NCBI GenBank assembly: GCA_904419785.1
Contig: CAJFSY010000009.1
Location: 1-64,000 of the forward strand
DNA from: an uncultured Neglectibacter sp.
Lineage (GTDB): Bacteria; Bacillota; Clostridia; Oscillospirales; Acutalibacteraceae
Reading direction: 5' to 3'
Length of the DNA stretch: 64,000 nt
Both the position numbers and the translations under genes were made by a program. The notes beneath the pieces were generated by a model that saw nothing but the letters and a program-made list of their open reading frames with translations, made no database searches and was not told where the DNA came from. Within the stretch, counting starts at the first letter, position 1; every line of letters begins with the position of its first letter. Below, piece by piece: positions 1-8,775 of the stretch.

Positions 1-44
1 CAGCCAGCATCCTGATGAACTTTGACCAGAACGTGGCGAAGTAA
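1..44 (+). CDS. 3' end of an unidentified gene
   Basis: Only the last 13 codons lie in the window, read in the frame starting at base 3 and ending in TAA at 42-44 (tail ASILMNFDQNVAK). The strong terminator that follows at once supports a real gene end. The tail is too short to assign a family. Confidence 0.5.
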   Translation, partial: ASILMNFDQNVAK

Positions 45-61
45 AAAACACATAATAATGT

Positions 62-95
62 GGGAAGGCCGGGACGAAAGTCCCGGCCTTTTTGT
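62..95 (+). terminator. Intrinsic terminator
   Basis: An 11-bp perfect GC-rich stem (AAGGCCGGGAC / GTCCCGGCCTT) with a GAAA tetraloop is followed by a T-run. It ends the partial gene at the window edge. Confidence 0.9.
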
Positions 96-134
96 TATGG
101 TTTTATAAAAGGGTGTGTAGATGATTTTGGACAA

Positions 135-968
135 TTAAACATCCCGATTACCGATTTGGGCACGGCGGTATTGGGAAGGCGTTTGGCCTGTTTTACGGTG
201 GAAGAGAGAAGAAAAATAGTGTTCATCCGAAAAACATAAGCGAAAGGCAATTTCTTTTACAGATAGAGCAGTTCCCCTCAATAACAGGCAGGCTGTTTCT
301 ATACGTCTGGAAAGTAAATATCGATAGGGCGTCACTCCAAAACGCGCGGAGAACAGTCGTGTAAGCTGAGAACTAGAAAGTCCAACAGCGCCGGCAACGT
401 CTTCTACTGAAACGGGAGAGTATAGTGTGCGGTCCAGAAAATCACGGGCACGTTCTGCGGGACCATGAGGATTTTGCGGCAGGACAGAAGAAAAAGCACG
501 TATCCGGGAAAAAAGCTCGTGAAGCAACAAAGAGCAGCGGCGCTCCAATTCCCACGGGTCGGTGGGGGGCGAGGAACATACGGTTACAAATTCCTCAAAA
601 ACCTGGAGAAGTGGACAGTTGGGAATGTGAAAGTTCTCCTCAAGATGATATGCGCGGAGCAGATCGGCACACAGGGAGCCCCGTACGTTCATCCAGATTT
701 TTTCCCAGGGGTCATCCGGGTCGGAACGGTAGCGGTGATGCAACCCCATAGGGAGGAGATACACGTCTCCTGCTTGAGGATCAAAAGATGTTCCGCCGAT
801 TTCTACATGGCCTTGTCCGGAAATCACATATTCTAAACACAGCACAGGAGAATGAATGCGATCAATCCGGTAATGAGCGTCTGGATAAGTCACTCCCGTC
901 AGTTCTACAAAGAATCTTTCGGGGTCTGGAAATTGGTGGGGAAGAAAACTGAAAAGTTTTTCTTTCAT
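135..968 (-). CDS. AraC-family transcriptional regulator
   Basis: A 277-residue regulator. The N-terminal half has the cupin-like effector-binding pattern of AraC sugar regulators (SGQGHVEIGG, then DVYLLPMGLHHRYRSD). The C-terminal 100 residues carry two helix-turn-helix motifs (SVEDVAGAVGLSSSQLTRLF and SVKEIAFRLCFSDEHYFSSL) and the family ending FHRKTGQTPSQYRR. I start it at the ATG for MKEKLFSFLP; the reading frame continues upstream, but that part is antisense to the GH2 gene and gives an abnormal length. It is transcribed away from the GH2 gene at 1102, so it probably controls that gene in response to a sugar. This link is inferred from position. Confidence 0.88.
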   Translation of the reverse strand: MKEKLFSFLPHQFPDPERFFVELTGVTYPDAHYRIDRIHSPVLCLEYVISGQGHVEIGGTSFDPQAGDVYLLPMGLHHRYRSDPDDPWEKIWMNVRGSLCADLLRAYHLEENFHIPNCPLLQVFEEFVTVCSSPPTDPWELERRCSLLLHELFSRIRAFSSVLPQNPHGPAERARDFLDRTLYSPVSVEDVAGAVGLSSSQLTRLFSARFGVTPYRYLLSRRIETACLLLRGTALSVKEIAFRLCFSDEHYFSSLFHRKTGQTPSQYRRAQIGNRDV

Positions 969-1003
969 GCGTGAAATCCTCACTTTTCTGCTGATTTTGT
1001 TTA

Positions 1004-1033
1004 TTGGCACCGCATCTCCAGGAGGGTATACTA
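1004..1033 (+). promoter_or_regulatory. Probable sigma-A promoter of the GH2 gene
   Basis: TTGGCA and TATACT are separated by 18 bp, about 70 bp upstream of the GH2 start and inside the divergent AraC/GH2 intergenic region. Confidence 0.5.
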
Positions 1034-1101
1034 ACAGCAAACAGGATATCAAGGGCGTACATACGTCCGGAATTTGTTTTACCACGAAGGAGGAAAAACT
1101 A

Positions 1102-2832
1102 ATGGAACATACTATTCCGAGAGCAGAACATCCCCAGCCGCAATTTGAACGGAAATCCTGGAAGAATTTAAACGGGGAATGGCAGTTTGCTTTTGACTTT
1201 GGCAGAAGCGGGCTTGACCGCCGGTTTGAAGAGCGTGATACATTGGACCGCTCTATTACAGTGCCTTTTTGCCCCGAAAGCGAACTGAGCGGCATTGGCT
1301 ATAAGGATTTTATTCCCGCCGTATGGTATTTGCGCTATTTTTCCATTACCCCCGAGCAATTGGCGGGCAGGGTACTACTGCATTTTGGGGCGGTAGACTA
1401 CGAATCCCATGTTTTTATTAATGGCAAAAAAGCAGGCGTCCACCGAGGAGGTTACACTTCTTTTTGCTATGATATTACCGAAGCCTGTCACGCGGGGGAA
1501 AACCGCCTGACCGTTTACGCAGAGGATGACAATCGCCACGGCAAACAGCCTCATGGCAAACAAAGCGAATTGTTCTATTCACATGATTGCGATTATACTC
1601 GCACCACGGGTATTTGGCAGACAGTCTGGCTGGAATTTGTGCCCAGAAACTACCTTAAGTCGGTAAAGTATTTTCCAAACGTCTCTGCGGGAACGCTTAC
1701 GGTGCAAGCGGAACTGTGTGGTGCAGGGGAGTTTTCTGTGGAGGCGTTTTTTGAGGGGCGTGCCTGCGGTTCAGCTGGCGTGTATGCGGAAAACGGCACA
1801 GCTTGTGTAACGCTGTCTCTTTCGGAAACGCATTTGTGGAATGTGGGCGAGGGAAATTTATACGACCTTGTCTTGCGGTTTGGAGACGATGAGGTAAAAA
1901 GTTATGCTGGGTTACGGGAAATCCGCATTGATGGTATGCGGGTTTTGCTCAATGGAAAGCCGGTGTTTCAGCGGCTTGTACTGGATCAAGGGTTCTATCC
2001 CGACGGCATCTATACCGCTCCCGACGAAGCCGCGCTGGTAAGGGACATTGAGTTGAGCCTTGCGGCCGGCTTTAATGGCGCCCGTTTGCATGAGAAAGTT
2101 TTTGAGCCTCGTTTCTTATACCATTGTGACCGGCTGGGATATTTGGCCTGGGGAGAAATGGCCAACTGGGGTTTGGACCTTTCGGACCCGGCAGCGTTGG
2201 AAGCGTTTCAAGGAGAGTGGCTTGACGCCGTGACACGGGATTTCAATCATCCTGCGATTGTAGGCTGGTGTCCTTTTAATGAAACCTGGGACCGGGAGCG
2301 CCGTAAGCAGATCGATTCTACCCTGGCAATGATTTACAGATTGACAAAGCTGCTTGACCCGACTCGTCCTTGTATTGATACCAGTGGTAACTATCATGTT
2401 GTAACGGATATCTATGATGTACACGACTATGAGCAGGATCCGGCTCAGTTTGCGGCGCACTATGAAGCTTTCCGTACAGGCGGGGAATTTTATGATGTTC
2501 ACCGGGATAAAGGTCGCCAGCAATATACGGAAGGATTGCCCATGTTTGTCAGCGAGTATGGCGGAATCAAGTGGAATCCCAATGGTGATGTGGAAAAAGC
2601 ATGGGGATATGGAGAAGGCCCCCAGACAGAGGAAGAGTTTATCGCTCGGTACCGTGGCTTGACGGACGCGTTGCTGGATAATCCCAATATGTTTGGTTTT
2701 TGCTATACGCAGCTTTACGATGTGGAGCAAGAGACAAACGGCCTCTATACTTATGACCGCGAACCGAAATTTGACATGCATGTGTTCGCTTCTATCAATA
2801 GCCGGAAAGCGGCTTGTGAAGCGGAACAATAA
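1102..2832 (+). CDS. Glycoside hydrolase family 2 (beta-galactosidase/beta-glucuronidase type)
   Basis: A 576-residue protein with GH2 domain order: N-terminal jelly-roll sugar-binding domain (WKNLNGEWQFAFDF, VHRGGYTSFCYDIT), central immunoglobulin-like domain, and C-terminal TIM barrel. The acid/base glutamate is in GWCPFNETWD and the likely nucleophile is the glutamate of MFVSEYGG. There is no signal peptide, so it is probably cytoplasmic and acts on imported oligosaccharides. The start is the ATG preceded by AAGGAGG with 8 bp spacing; the frame is open further upstream but overlaps the araC-type gene. It lacks the extra C-terminal domains of LacZ. Substrate (beta-galactoside or beta-glucuronide) cannot be decided by reading. 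Confidence 0.92.
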   Translation: MEHTIPRAEHPQPQFERKSWKNLNGEWQFAFDFGRSGLDRRFEERDTLDRSITVPFCPESELSGIGYKDFIPAVWYLRYFSITPEQLAGRVLLHFGAVDYESHVFINGKKAGVHRGGYTSFCYDITEACHAGENRLTVYAEDDNRHGKQPHGKQSELFYSHDCDYTRTTGIWQTVWLEFVPRNYLKSVKYFPNVSAGTLTVQAELCGAGEFSVEAFFEGRACGSAGVYAENGTACVTLSLSETHLWNVGEGNLYDLVLRFGDDEVKSYAGLREIRIDGMRVLLNGKPVFQRLVLDQGFYPDGIYTAPDEAALVRDIELSLAAGFNGARLHEKVFEPRFLYHCDRLGYLAWGEMANWGLDLSDPAALEAFQGEWLDAVTRDFNHPAIVGWCPFNETWDRERRKQIDSTLAMIYRLTKLLDPTRPCIDTSGNYHVVTDIYDVHDYEQDPAQFAAHYEAFRTGGEFYDVHRDKGRQQYTEGLPMFVSEYGGIKWNPNGDVEKAWGYGEGPQTEEEFIARYRGLTDALLDNPNMFGFCYTQLYDVEQETNGLYTYDREPKFDMHVFASINSRKAACEAEQ

Positions 2833-3201
2833 AATGTAATGGATACCACTTTGGGATTCGGCGTAAAATAGTTAAGTACCCGATTATCATAGCATATATA
2901 GAAATAAATGCGCAATGGGGGCAAAGCAACCTATAGTATATTTGGTAGGTAAGAGGGGAATAGTCGGATTTGGGTATCTCAAAAATCATTCATACGCTTT
3001 AACAATAAAAAGGAAGAGCTTCACCTCTCTGTGGAGCTCTTCCTTTTTATCATGTGTTTTTGCCCAAAGGGGAACAGGGTTTATCTTTTTAGAAAAATGA
3101 TCCAGTAGTTTTTCCGGCAACTATGGTGCCAACTTTCACAAAACCAATGGTAAAGAACGTGTGACAACTTGAGGGTAAGAAAAGTTGTAGGTGCGCGGCT
3201 A
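2833..3201. other. Intergenic region, no gene seen
   Basis: An AT-rich convergent spacer between the GH2 gene and the TetR gene. Apart from the terminator hairpin near 3008-3049 no coding or regulatory structure was recognised. The short open frames have no ribosome binding site. Confidence 0.6.
3008..3049. terminator. Bidirectional terminator
   Basis: Stem AGGAAGAGCT / AGCTCTTCCT flanked by an A-run on the left and a T-run on the right. It suits both the GH2 gene and the convergent TetR gene. Confidence 0.8.
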
Positions 3202-3816
3202 CTATGTGTTTTTTTTAAAAGTTTGGGGATTCCTGTTTTCGGTATCTCCCTTTTCTAAAAGGAGCCCTGTAATCGATGTTCGCAAAATGATGGTGATATG
3301 GTTGATGGATTCCTCACGGGTATAAGGATAGTCCTCTTCGATATAGCTGAGCATCATGCCGGCGATGGCTTCTGTCAAAAACTTGCAGTAATAGCTTTTT
3401 AGGGCTTCGGGAAGATAGCAGTTCAGCCTTTTTTCAGAATCGCTGACTACCGATTCTATTATGCCAATGAAGTCCGCGAAGAAAAACCGCTTTAGAATGT
3501 CCCGGCCTATGGATTGGCAGGCGCATTGCAGAATATCCCGGTTTTCTTGAATATAATCGCAGGTAAAACCGATGGCGTCTTCCCAGTCGATCAGCAGGTC
3601 GAATTGCTTTATTACCTGTATGGCTTCTTCTTCAAACATCCAGCGTAGAAGTCCGTAAATATCTTCAAAATGGTAATAAAATGTTTTTCGGTTTACATTG
3701 CATTCCTCAATCAACTCTTGCACAGTGATTTTTGAGAAAGGCTTTGTTTTCATCTTTTCTTTCAGAGCGGCAGCCAAGGCTTGCTTGGTGCGCAGGGACG
3801 CGATGCCGTTATTCAT
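3202..3816 (-). CDS. TetR/AcrR-family transcriptional regulator
   Basis: A 204-residue protein with an N-terminal TetR helix-turn-helix (FSKITVQELIEECNVNRKTF followed by YYHFEDIYGLL) and an all-helical C-terminal ligand domain. It lies head-to-head with the MMPL transporter operon, with about 260 bp between them. By analogy with other TetR-efflux pairs it probably represses that operon; this is inference. A 22-bp interrupted palindrome at 3865-3886 is a candidate operator. Confidence 0.88.
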   Translation of the reverse strand: MNNGIASLRTKQALAAALKEKMKTKPFSKITVQELIEECNVNRKTFYYHFEDIYGLLRWMFEEEAIQVIKQFDLLIDWEDAIGFTCDYIQENRDILQCACQSIGRDILKRFFFADFIGIIESVVSDSEKRLNCYLPEALKSYYCKFLTEAIAGMMLSYIEEDYPYTREESINHITIILRTSITGLLLEKGDTENRNPQTFKKNT

Positions 3817-3864
3817 AAACTCACCTCTTCAAATAATTATATCCCATTAGGTTTACTACGCAAT

Positions 3865-3886
3865 GGACAAATTGGGACATTTGTCC
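3865..3886. promoter_or_regulatory. Candidate TetR operator (inverted repeat)
   Basis: Perfect 8-bp arms GGACAAAT / ATTTGTCC with a 6-bp spacer, about 50 bp from the tetR-type start codon in the divergent intergenic region. The size and placement fit an autoregulatory TetR site. Confidence 0.4.
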
Positions 3887-4076
3887 GGTAAGTTCAAGAG
3901 AGAAAAAACTATACCACAAATGAAAGCGTTTGACCGGTTTTTACACATTTGCGGAAATTTGACCGTAGATGCCCAGGTTGGAACGGCGTATGATAGCAGC
4001 GTGAAATTTCTATAGGGGGATGGGAGTGAATGAATCGAACCCGAAACATAAATAAAAGAAGAGGTGTCAACGAACG

Positions 4077-4394
4077 ATGTGGCAGCAAATATACAACGTT
4101 GTTTTAAAAACCCCCATTGGCCCAAGGTATGGCACGATGGAAATCCACGGAGACCAGGGAACGGTGGACGGTTCTTTGAATGTGCTGATGGGGAAAAATA
4201 CATTTCATGGTTCCATCGATGAGGGGAACCGGTGCCAAATCACCGGCCAGCTCAGGACTTTGATGCGGACGATCCTTTACACGGCCGCTGGCAACGTCAC
4301 TTGGGATTCTGTATGTTTGACTATGCGCATAGGCAACAAAACTATGGAAGTGACTGGAACCGCGCTGCCTGGAAAGGAGGGCGTGCGCCCATGA
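4077..4394 (+). CDS. Small beta-rich protein of unknown function
   Basis: A 105-residue protein opening the transporter operon. It has no signal peptide or membrane segment and is predicted from its alternating hydrophobic pattern to be mostly beta-strand (YGTMEIHGDQGTVDGSLNVL). I do not recognise a family. Its stop overlaps the transporter start (ATGA at 4391-4394), so the two are probably translationally coupled and the protein may serve the transporter. A weak AGAGGTG site lies 10 bp before the start. Confidence 0.6.
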   Translation: MWQQIYNVVLKTPIGPRYGTMEIHGDQGTVDGSLNVLMGKNTFHGSIDEGNRCQITGQLRTLMRTILYTAAGNVTWDSVCLTMRIGNKTMEVTGTALPGKEGVRP

Positions 4395-6469
4395 AACGGT
4401 TTTATCGCGCTTTGGTGAATCATCCCAAGACAATTTTGGCGGTTTTTCTTTTGCTGACAGTAGCGGGAGGATTGCTAAGCGGGTTTGTGAATGTGAATTA
4501 TGATGTGGCGGATTATCTGCCGGAAAACAGCCCTTCCACCATCGCGCTGCATGTGATGGAGCAGGAATTCGATGGAGGAATCCCCAACGCGCGGGTCATG
4601 GTCAAAAACGTGACGGTCCCGGAAGCTTTGGACTATAAAGCCCGGTTGGAGGACTGCGCGGGAGTCACGAACGTCACCTGGCTGGACGATGTGGCGGATA
4701 TCTTGCAGCCTTTGGAAACATTGGATCAAGATACGGTGGAAACCTATTATCAGAAAAACGCCGCTTTGTATTCCGTGACCATTGCTGACGGAATGCAGGT
4801 GGAAGCGGTTGACGCCATACGGGGCGTTATAGGCGATGAAAACGCTTTGAGCGGCGACGCAGTCTCAACAGCGGTAGCCACAACGGGCACGGTCAAAGAA
4901 GTGCAGGTGATCACGGTGATCGCTGTGCTGTTTGTGCTGGCGGTGCTTATTTTGACCACAACTTCCTGGCTGGAACCTATATTGGTGCTGTTGGGCGTGG
5001 GTGTAGCCGTGGTGATCAACGCCGGGAGCAATTTGATCTTTGGTGAGATTTCGTTCGTTACAAATGCCGCGGGACCCGTGTTGCAGCTGGCTGTTTCACT
5101 GGATTATTCGGTGTTTTTGATACACCGTTTTGAGGAATGCCTCAAAGACTGCCCAGACCCCAAGGAAGCCATGGTGGAAGCTTTGTGTAAGTCTACCGGC
5201 TCGATTTTATCCAGCGGGCTCACAACCGTGATCGGTTTTTTTGCGCTGATCTTCATGCAGTTCCGGCTCGGCTCGGATTTGGGCCTTGCTTTAGCAAAAG
5301 GAATTGCCATCAGCCTTGTGACGGTGTTCATGTTTATGCCAGTGGTGATTTTGGCTTGCCAAAAATGGCTGGCACGGTTGAAGCACCGCAGCTTCCTGCC
5401 CAGCTTCCGAAAGTTTGGCACGTTCGTATCCCGGGTGATGTTCCCGCTGGTGTGTGTGTTTGTTGTGATGATCGTCCCCAGCTATCTGGCTTCTAACCGA
5501 AACGATTTTTATTACAGCGCAGCCCATATTTACGGGGCCAATACCCAGCTTGGGCAAGACACCCAGTCTATCGAGGAGCTTTTTGGGAAAAGCGATACCT
5601 ATGTAGCTTTGGTACCCAGAGGAGATTTGAAAACGGAACAGGCCCTTTCCAATGAACTTCAAACGATCCCAGAGGTAAAAAGCATCCTTTCTTATGTGGA
5701 TACCGTTGGGGCGGAAATCCCCATGGAGTATCTGGATAAAGGCACCCTTTCCCAGTTGGAATCTCCCAACTACAGCCGGCTTGTGCTGACAGTGGATGCG
5801 GAACTGGAAGGTGAGAAAACATTCGAGCTGGTGGAGAAAGTGCGCAGCACCCTGCAAGAGTTTTATCCGGATTCTTATTACTTGGCCGGAAGCGGCGTCA
5901 CCTCTTACGATCTGATGGATACAGTGACAGAGGATAACGCGAAAGTGAACTTGATCGCCATTGGGGCCGTGTTCCTGGTGCTGCTGCTGACCATGCGGTC
6001 CGTGTCTTTGCCGGTGGTCCTGGTGCTGGGCATCGAGACGGCCATTTGGATCAATTTTGCAGCCCCGTATTTCCAGGGTATGACGGTGTTCTACATTTCT
6101 TACTTGATCGTCAGTTCGGTGCAGCTGGGCGCTACGGTAGATTACGCCATATTGTTTACAGAGCGTTACCAGGAATTCCGGGAAACGCAAAGCAAGAAGG
6201 ACGCCGTGGTAACGACAGTCTCCGTTGTAACGCCTTCCGTGATCACATCGGGTTCTGTGCTGGCGGTGGTGGGATTGCTGATGCACGCCCTTTCCACCCA
6301 CGGGATTTTGTCCCAGCTGGGGCTGTTTATCGGCGTGGGGAGCCTGCTGTCATTGACAGTGGTTTTGTTCGTCCTGCCGGGACTGCTCTACTTGCTGGAT
6401 GGCCTGATTCAGCGCACGACTCTTCATACAAACTTTTTAAATTTGCCTAAGGAGGCCAAACAGAAATGA
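4391..6469 (+). CDS. MMPL/RND-superfamily membrane transporter
   Basis: A 692-residue membrane protein built as two similar halves. Each half has one N-terminal helix, a large external loop and a block of five to six helices: the first block (QVITVIAVLFVLAVLIL to VVILACQKWLA), the second from VNLIAIGAVFLVLLLTMRSV to the C-terminus. Each block carries the conserved membrane motif (LDYSVFLIHRFEE and VDYAILFTERYQE) whose Asp is part of the proton relay in MmpL/RND pumps. The start with AAAGGAGGG upstream is chosen over an earlier in-frame ATG because it overlaps the preceding stop. Likely exports a lipid, peptide or amphiphile; the substrate is unknown. The next gene is coupled by ATGA. Confidence 0.9.
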   Translation: MKRFYRALVNHPKTILAVFLLLTVAGGLLSGFVNVNYDVADYLPENSPSTIALHVMEQEFDGGIPNARVMVKNVTVPEALDYKARLEDCAGVTNVTWLDDVADILQPLETLDQDTVETYYQKNAALYSVTIADGMQVEAVDAIRGVIGDENALSGDAVSTAVATTGTVKEVQVITVIAVLFVLAVLILTTTSWLEPILVLLGVGVAVVINAGSNLIFGEISFVTNAAGPVLQLAVSLDYSVFLIHRFEECLKDCPDPKEAMVEALCKSTGSILSSGLTTVIGFFALIFMQFRLGSDLGLALAKGIAISLVTVFMFMPVVILACQKWLARLKHRSFLPSFRKFGTFVSRVMFPLVCVFVVMIVPSYLASNRNDFYYSAAHIYGANTQLGQDTQSIEELFGKSDTYVALVPRGDLKTEQALSNELQTIPEVKSILSYVDTVGAEIPMEYLDKGTLSQLESPNYSRLVLTVDAELEGEKTFELVEKVRSTLQEFYPDSYYLAGSGVTSYDLMDTVTEDNAKVNLIAIGAVFLVLLLTMRSVSLPVVLVLGIETAIWINFAAPYFQGMTVFYISYLIVSSVQLGATVDYAILFTERYQEFRETQSKKDAVVTTVSVVTPSVITSGSVLAVVGLLMHALSTHGILSQLGLFIGVGSLLSLTVVLFVLPGLLYLLDGLIQRTTLHTNFLNLPKEAKQK

Positions 6470-8436
6470 ACATGTTGAAACGTGGAGTATCCCTTCTCTT
6501 ATCGGGAACTTTGATTTTTGCCGCGGTTGTGCCGGCTTACGCAGCCGAGACCCAGGAACCCTCAGAAAAGGAAGAAGTAGTGTATGCCACTTTAAAGGCA
6601 GATGGTTCTGTGGAAAGCACTTATGTGGTCAACAGCTTTTCCGGCGGGGAAATAACAGATTACGGACAATACGCCAATGTGAAAATGCTCAATACGGATG
6701 ATTCTATCGATCAGGAAGGGGATAAGATCACTTTTTCCACTTCCGCGGAAAAAGCCTACTATCAAGGGGATTTGCCCGACGCGCAGCTTCCCTGGAAAAT
6801 TTCCCTTACGTATTTTCTGGATGGGGAAGAGGTTCGTCCGGAAGAATTGGCTGGGAAATCCGGCGCGCTGAAAATCCGTTTCCAAGTAGCGGAAAATCCC
6901 CAGTGTTCCGGCGGGTTTTATAAAGATTACGCCTTGCAGGCTTCCTTTACGCTGGATACGGAGCAGTGCGCGAATATCACCGCGGATGACGCCACCATGG
7001 CCAATGTGGGCGGGGATAAGCAGCTCACTTATACCATTTTACCTGGCGAAGGGATTGATACCCTGATCACGGCGGATGTGACTGATTTTGAAATGAAAGC
7101 TGTTTCTATCAATGGTATCCGGCTAAACTTGAGCGTTGATGTGGACGATCAGAAAATCCGGGATAAAGTCAGCGAATTGATGAATGCGGTAGAACAGCTT
7201 GACAACGGCGCGGCGGAGCTTTCAAACGGCTCGGTGGAAGTGAAAGGCGGCACCTCCCAAGTGAAAAACGGAGCCTCCGATCTGCACAGCGGAGTAGGCC
7301 AGCTGGATGAGGGCGTTGTTACTCTTCAAAATGGCTTGGAGACTGTGCAGCAAGGACTGGACGCTCTCAACAGCCAGTCCTCGGCGTTGACCAGCGGGTC
7401 TAAGGAATTTCAAACAGCTTTGCGCACCATTCAAACAGCAGTGGATTCCCTTTCTGTGACCAATCAGGATTTGTCCGATCTGGCAGCGGCTTCTGGACAG
7501 ATTCACCAGGCTATCAGCGATCTTTATGACGGCGCCGCGGCTCTGCAAGCAAATTTGAGCGTGGAGCAGTATAAAGCGGTGCTGGCTCAAAACGGACTGG
7601 ATGTGGATTCTTTAAAATCCCAAAACGCCAGCGCGGTGGAGACTATCCAATATTATGAATCCATGTTGCAGCAAATGGCAGGAATCCCCGGTTTGAGCCA
7701 GATCGTTGGCCAGTATCAGGGTCAGCTGATGGGCACGGCGGAACAGATCAAGGCTCTGCTCAATGCCAATACTGCCGCTTTGCAGGGATCGGAATCTTAT
7801 GTAGAAGGCGTTTCGTCACAGCTTCCTGCGTTGACCCAAGGGCTTTCTGACTTAAAGGCCCAATATGAAACTTTTGACACGGCTATTTCAAAATTGGTAA
7901 ACGCTTTAGGCAACATGACCGGTAACCTGTCTGCTTTAGCCGATGGCATCGACCAGCTCTCGGAAAATTACACTGCTTTAAATGCGGGCATCGAAGGTTA
8001 TACCGATGGAATAGCCCAGCTGGCGGCGGGATATCAGCAGGTGATGGCAGGAGTGTCATCCCTGGCCCAGGGAAGCAAAGCGCTGGTGTCCGCTTCGGGG
8101 AAATTGTATGACGGCACGGTAGAATTGTATGATGGAGTGGCTTCTCTGTGCGACGGTGCTCAGGAAATGGCCAATGGAACAGGAAAATTCCGTCAGGAAG
8201 CGCCCAATATGGAAAATGAGCTGGAAGATAAAATTGACGGGCTGATGAATTCTTTGGGCGGGAACCAAGGAAATCCCCAATCGTTTGTATCTGATAAAAA
8301 TACAAAGGTAGACTCTGTGCAGTTTGCTCTTCAAACCGCGGCCATTGAAAAAGCCGAACCCGAAAAGACTTCCCAGGAGCAGCCGGAGGAGCCGTCTTTC
8401 TGGCAGAAATTTATAGGGCTGTTTTCCACGAAATAA
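6466..8436 (+). CDS. Secreted coiled-coil protein (YhgE/Pip-like repeats) of the MMPL operon
   Basis: A 656-residue protein with a clear signal peptide (MNMLKRGVSLLLSGTLIFAA, cleavage near AYAAE). Residues 30-220 form a beta-rich domain. From about residue 235 to 590 there are many alternating short repeats of the type L-x-x-G-x-x-x-L-x-x-G (LSNGSVEVKGGTSQVKNGAS, LAAGYQQVMAGVSSLAQG), as in the periplasmic coiled coils of YhgE/Pip/EsaA proteins. Unlike those it has no transmembrane helices besides the signal; the tail is PEEPSFWQKFIGLFSTK. Start and transporter stop overlap (ATGA). Probably an extracellular partner or scaffold of the transporter; inferred from coupling. Confidence 0.75.
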   Translation: MNMLKRGVSLLLSGTLIFAAVVPAYAAETQEPSEKEEVVYATLKADGSVESTYVVNSFSGGEITDYGQYANVKMLNTDDSIDQEGDKITFSTSAEKAYYQGDLPDAQLPWKISLTYFLDGEEVRPEELAGKSGALKIRFQVAENPQCSGGFYKDYALQASFTLDTEQCANITADDATMANVGGDKQLTYTILPGEGIDTLITADVTDFEMKAVSINGIRLNLSVDVDDQKIRDKVSELMNAVEQLDNGAAELSNGSVEVKGGTSQVKNGASDLHSGVGQLDEGVVTLQNGLETVQQGLDALNSQSSALTSGSKEFQTALRTIQTAVDSLSVTNQDLSDLAAASGQIHQAISDLYDGAAALQANLSVEQYKAVLAQNGLDVDSLKSQNASAVETIQYYESMLQQMAGIPGLSQIVGQYQGQLMGTAEQIKALLNANTAALQGSESYVEGVSSQLPALTQGLSDLKAQYETFDTAISKLVNALGNMTGNLSALADGIDQLSENYTALNAGIEGYTDGIAQLAAGYQQVMAGVSSLAQGSKALVSASGKLYDGTVELYDGVASLCDGAQEMANGTGKFRQEAPNMENELEDKIDGLMNSLGGNQGNPQSFVSDKNTKVDSVQFALQTAAIEKAEPEKTSQEQPEEPSFWQKFIGLFSTK

Positions 8437-8491
8437 AGGGATATCCAGCAAAGAAACATTGAAAAAGGATTTTAGATATTATAAAACCGGG

Positions 8492-8519
8492 AAAAGTCAG
8501 CCATACGGCTGGCTTTTTT
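8492..8519 (+). terminator. Intrinsic terminator of the MMPL operon
   Basis: Hairpin AGTCAGCC / GGCTGGCT with an ATAC loop, followed by TTTTTT. Confidence 0.85.
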
Positions 8520-8599
8520 CGCGTTTTGCGAAAGCGTGGCGCTGGTGTTTTGGTAAGATCAGCGTGGTAAGAATTTAGTCTTTCCTTTTTGGAGGAACA

Positions 8600-8608
8600 T
8601 GCTATAAT
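8600..8608 (+). promoter_or_regulatory. Extended -10 promoter element for the lactonase gene
   Basis: TGC followed by consensus TATAAT about 168 bp upstream of the gene. The -35 region is poor. The leader between it and the gene shows no recognised regulatory fold. Confidence 0.35.
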
Positions 8609-8775
8609 ATCCCCAAACAGTGAATTTTTAGAACGTTCTTTGGGCGGGGGAAGCACTGGATAGAACCGGGTGGTTTGTCCGCTCTGGTATGTGAAAAACA
8701 CAATAACTGCAGAGACCGGTTGCCAAGCTTTATGTCATTGGAGGCATCTGCGGTAAGTTTTGGGAGGAAGTACAG

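Noticed and set aside
135..1295. A 386-residue form of the AraC regulator
   Set aside because: The extra 109 N-terminal residues are antisense to the GH2 gene and its promoter; the normal-length start is at 968.
2915..3100. A 61-codon open frame after the GH2 gene
   Set aside because: It runs through the bidirectional terminator and has no ribosome binding site.
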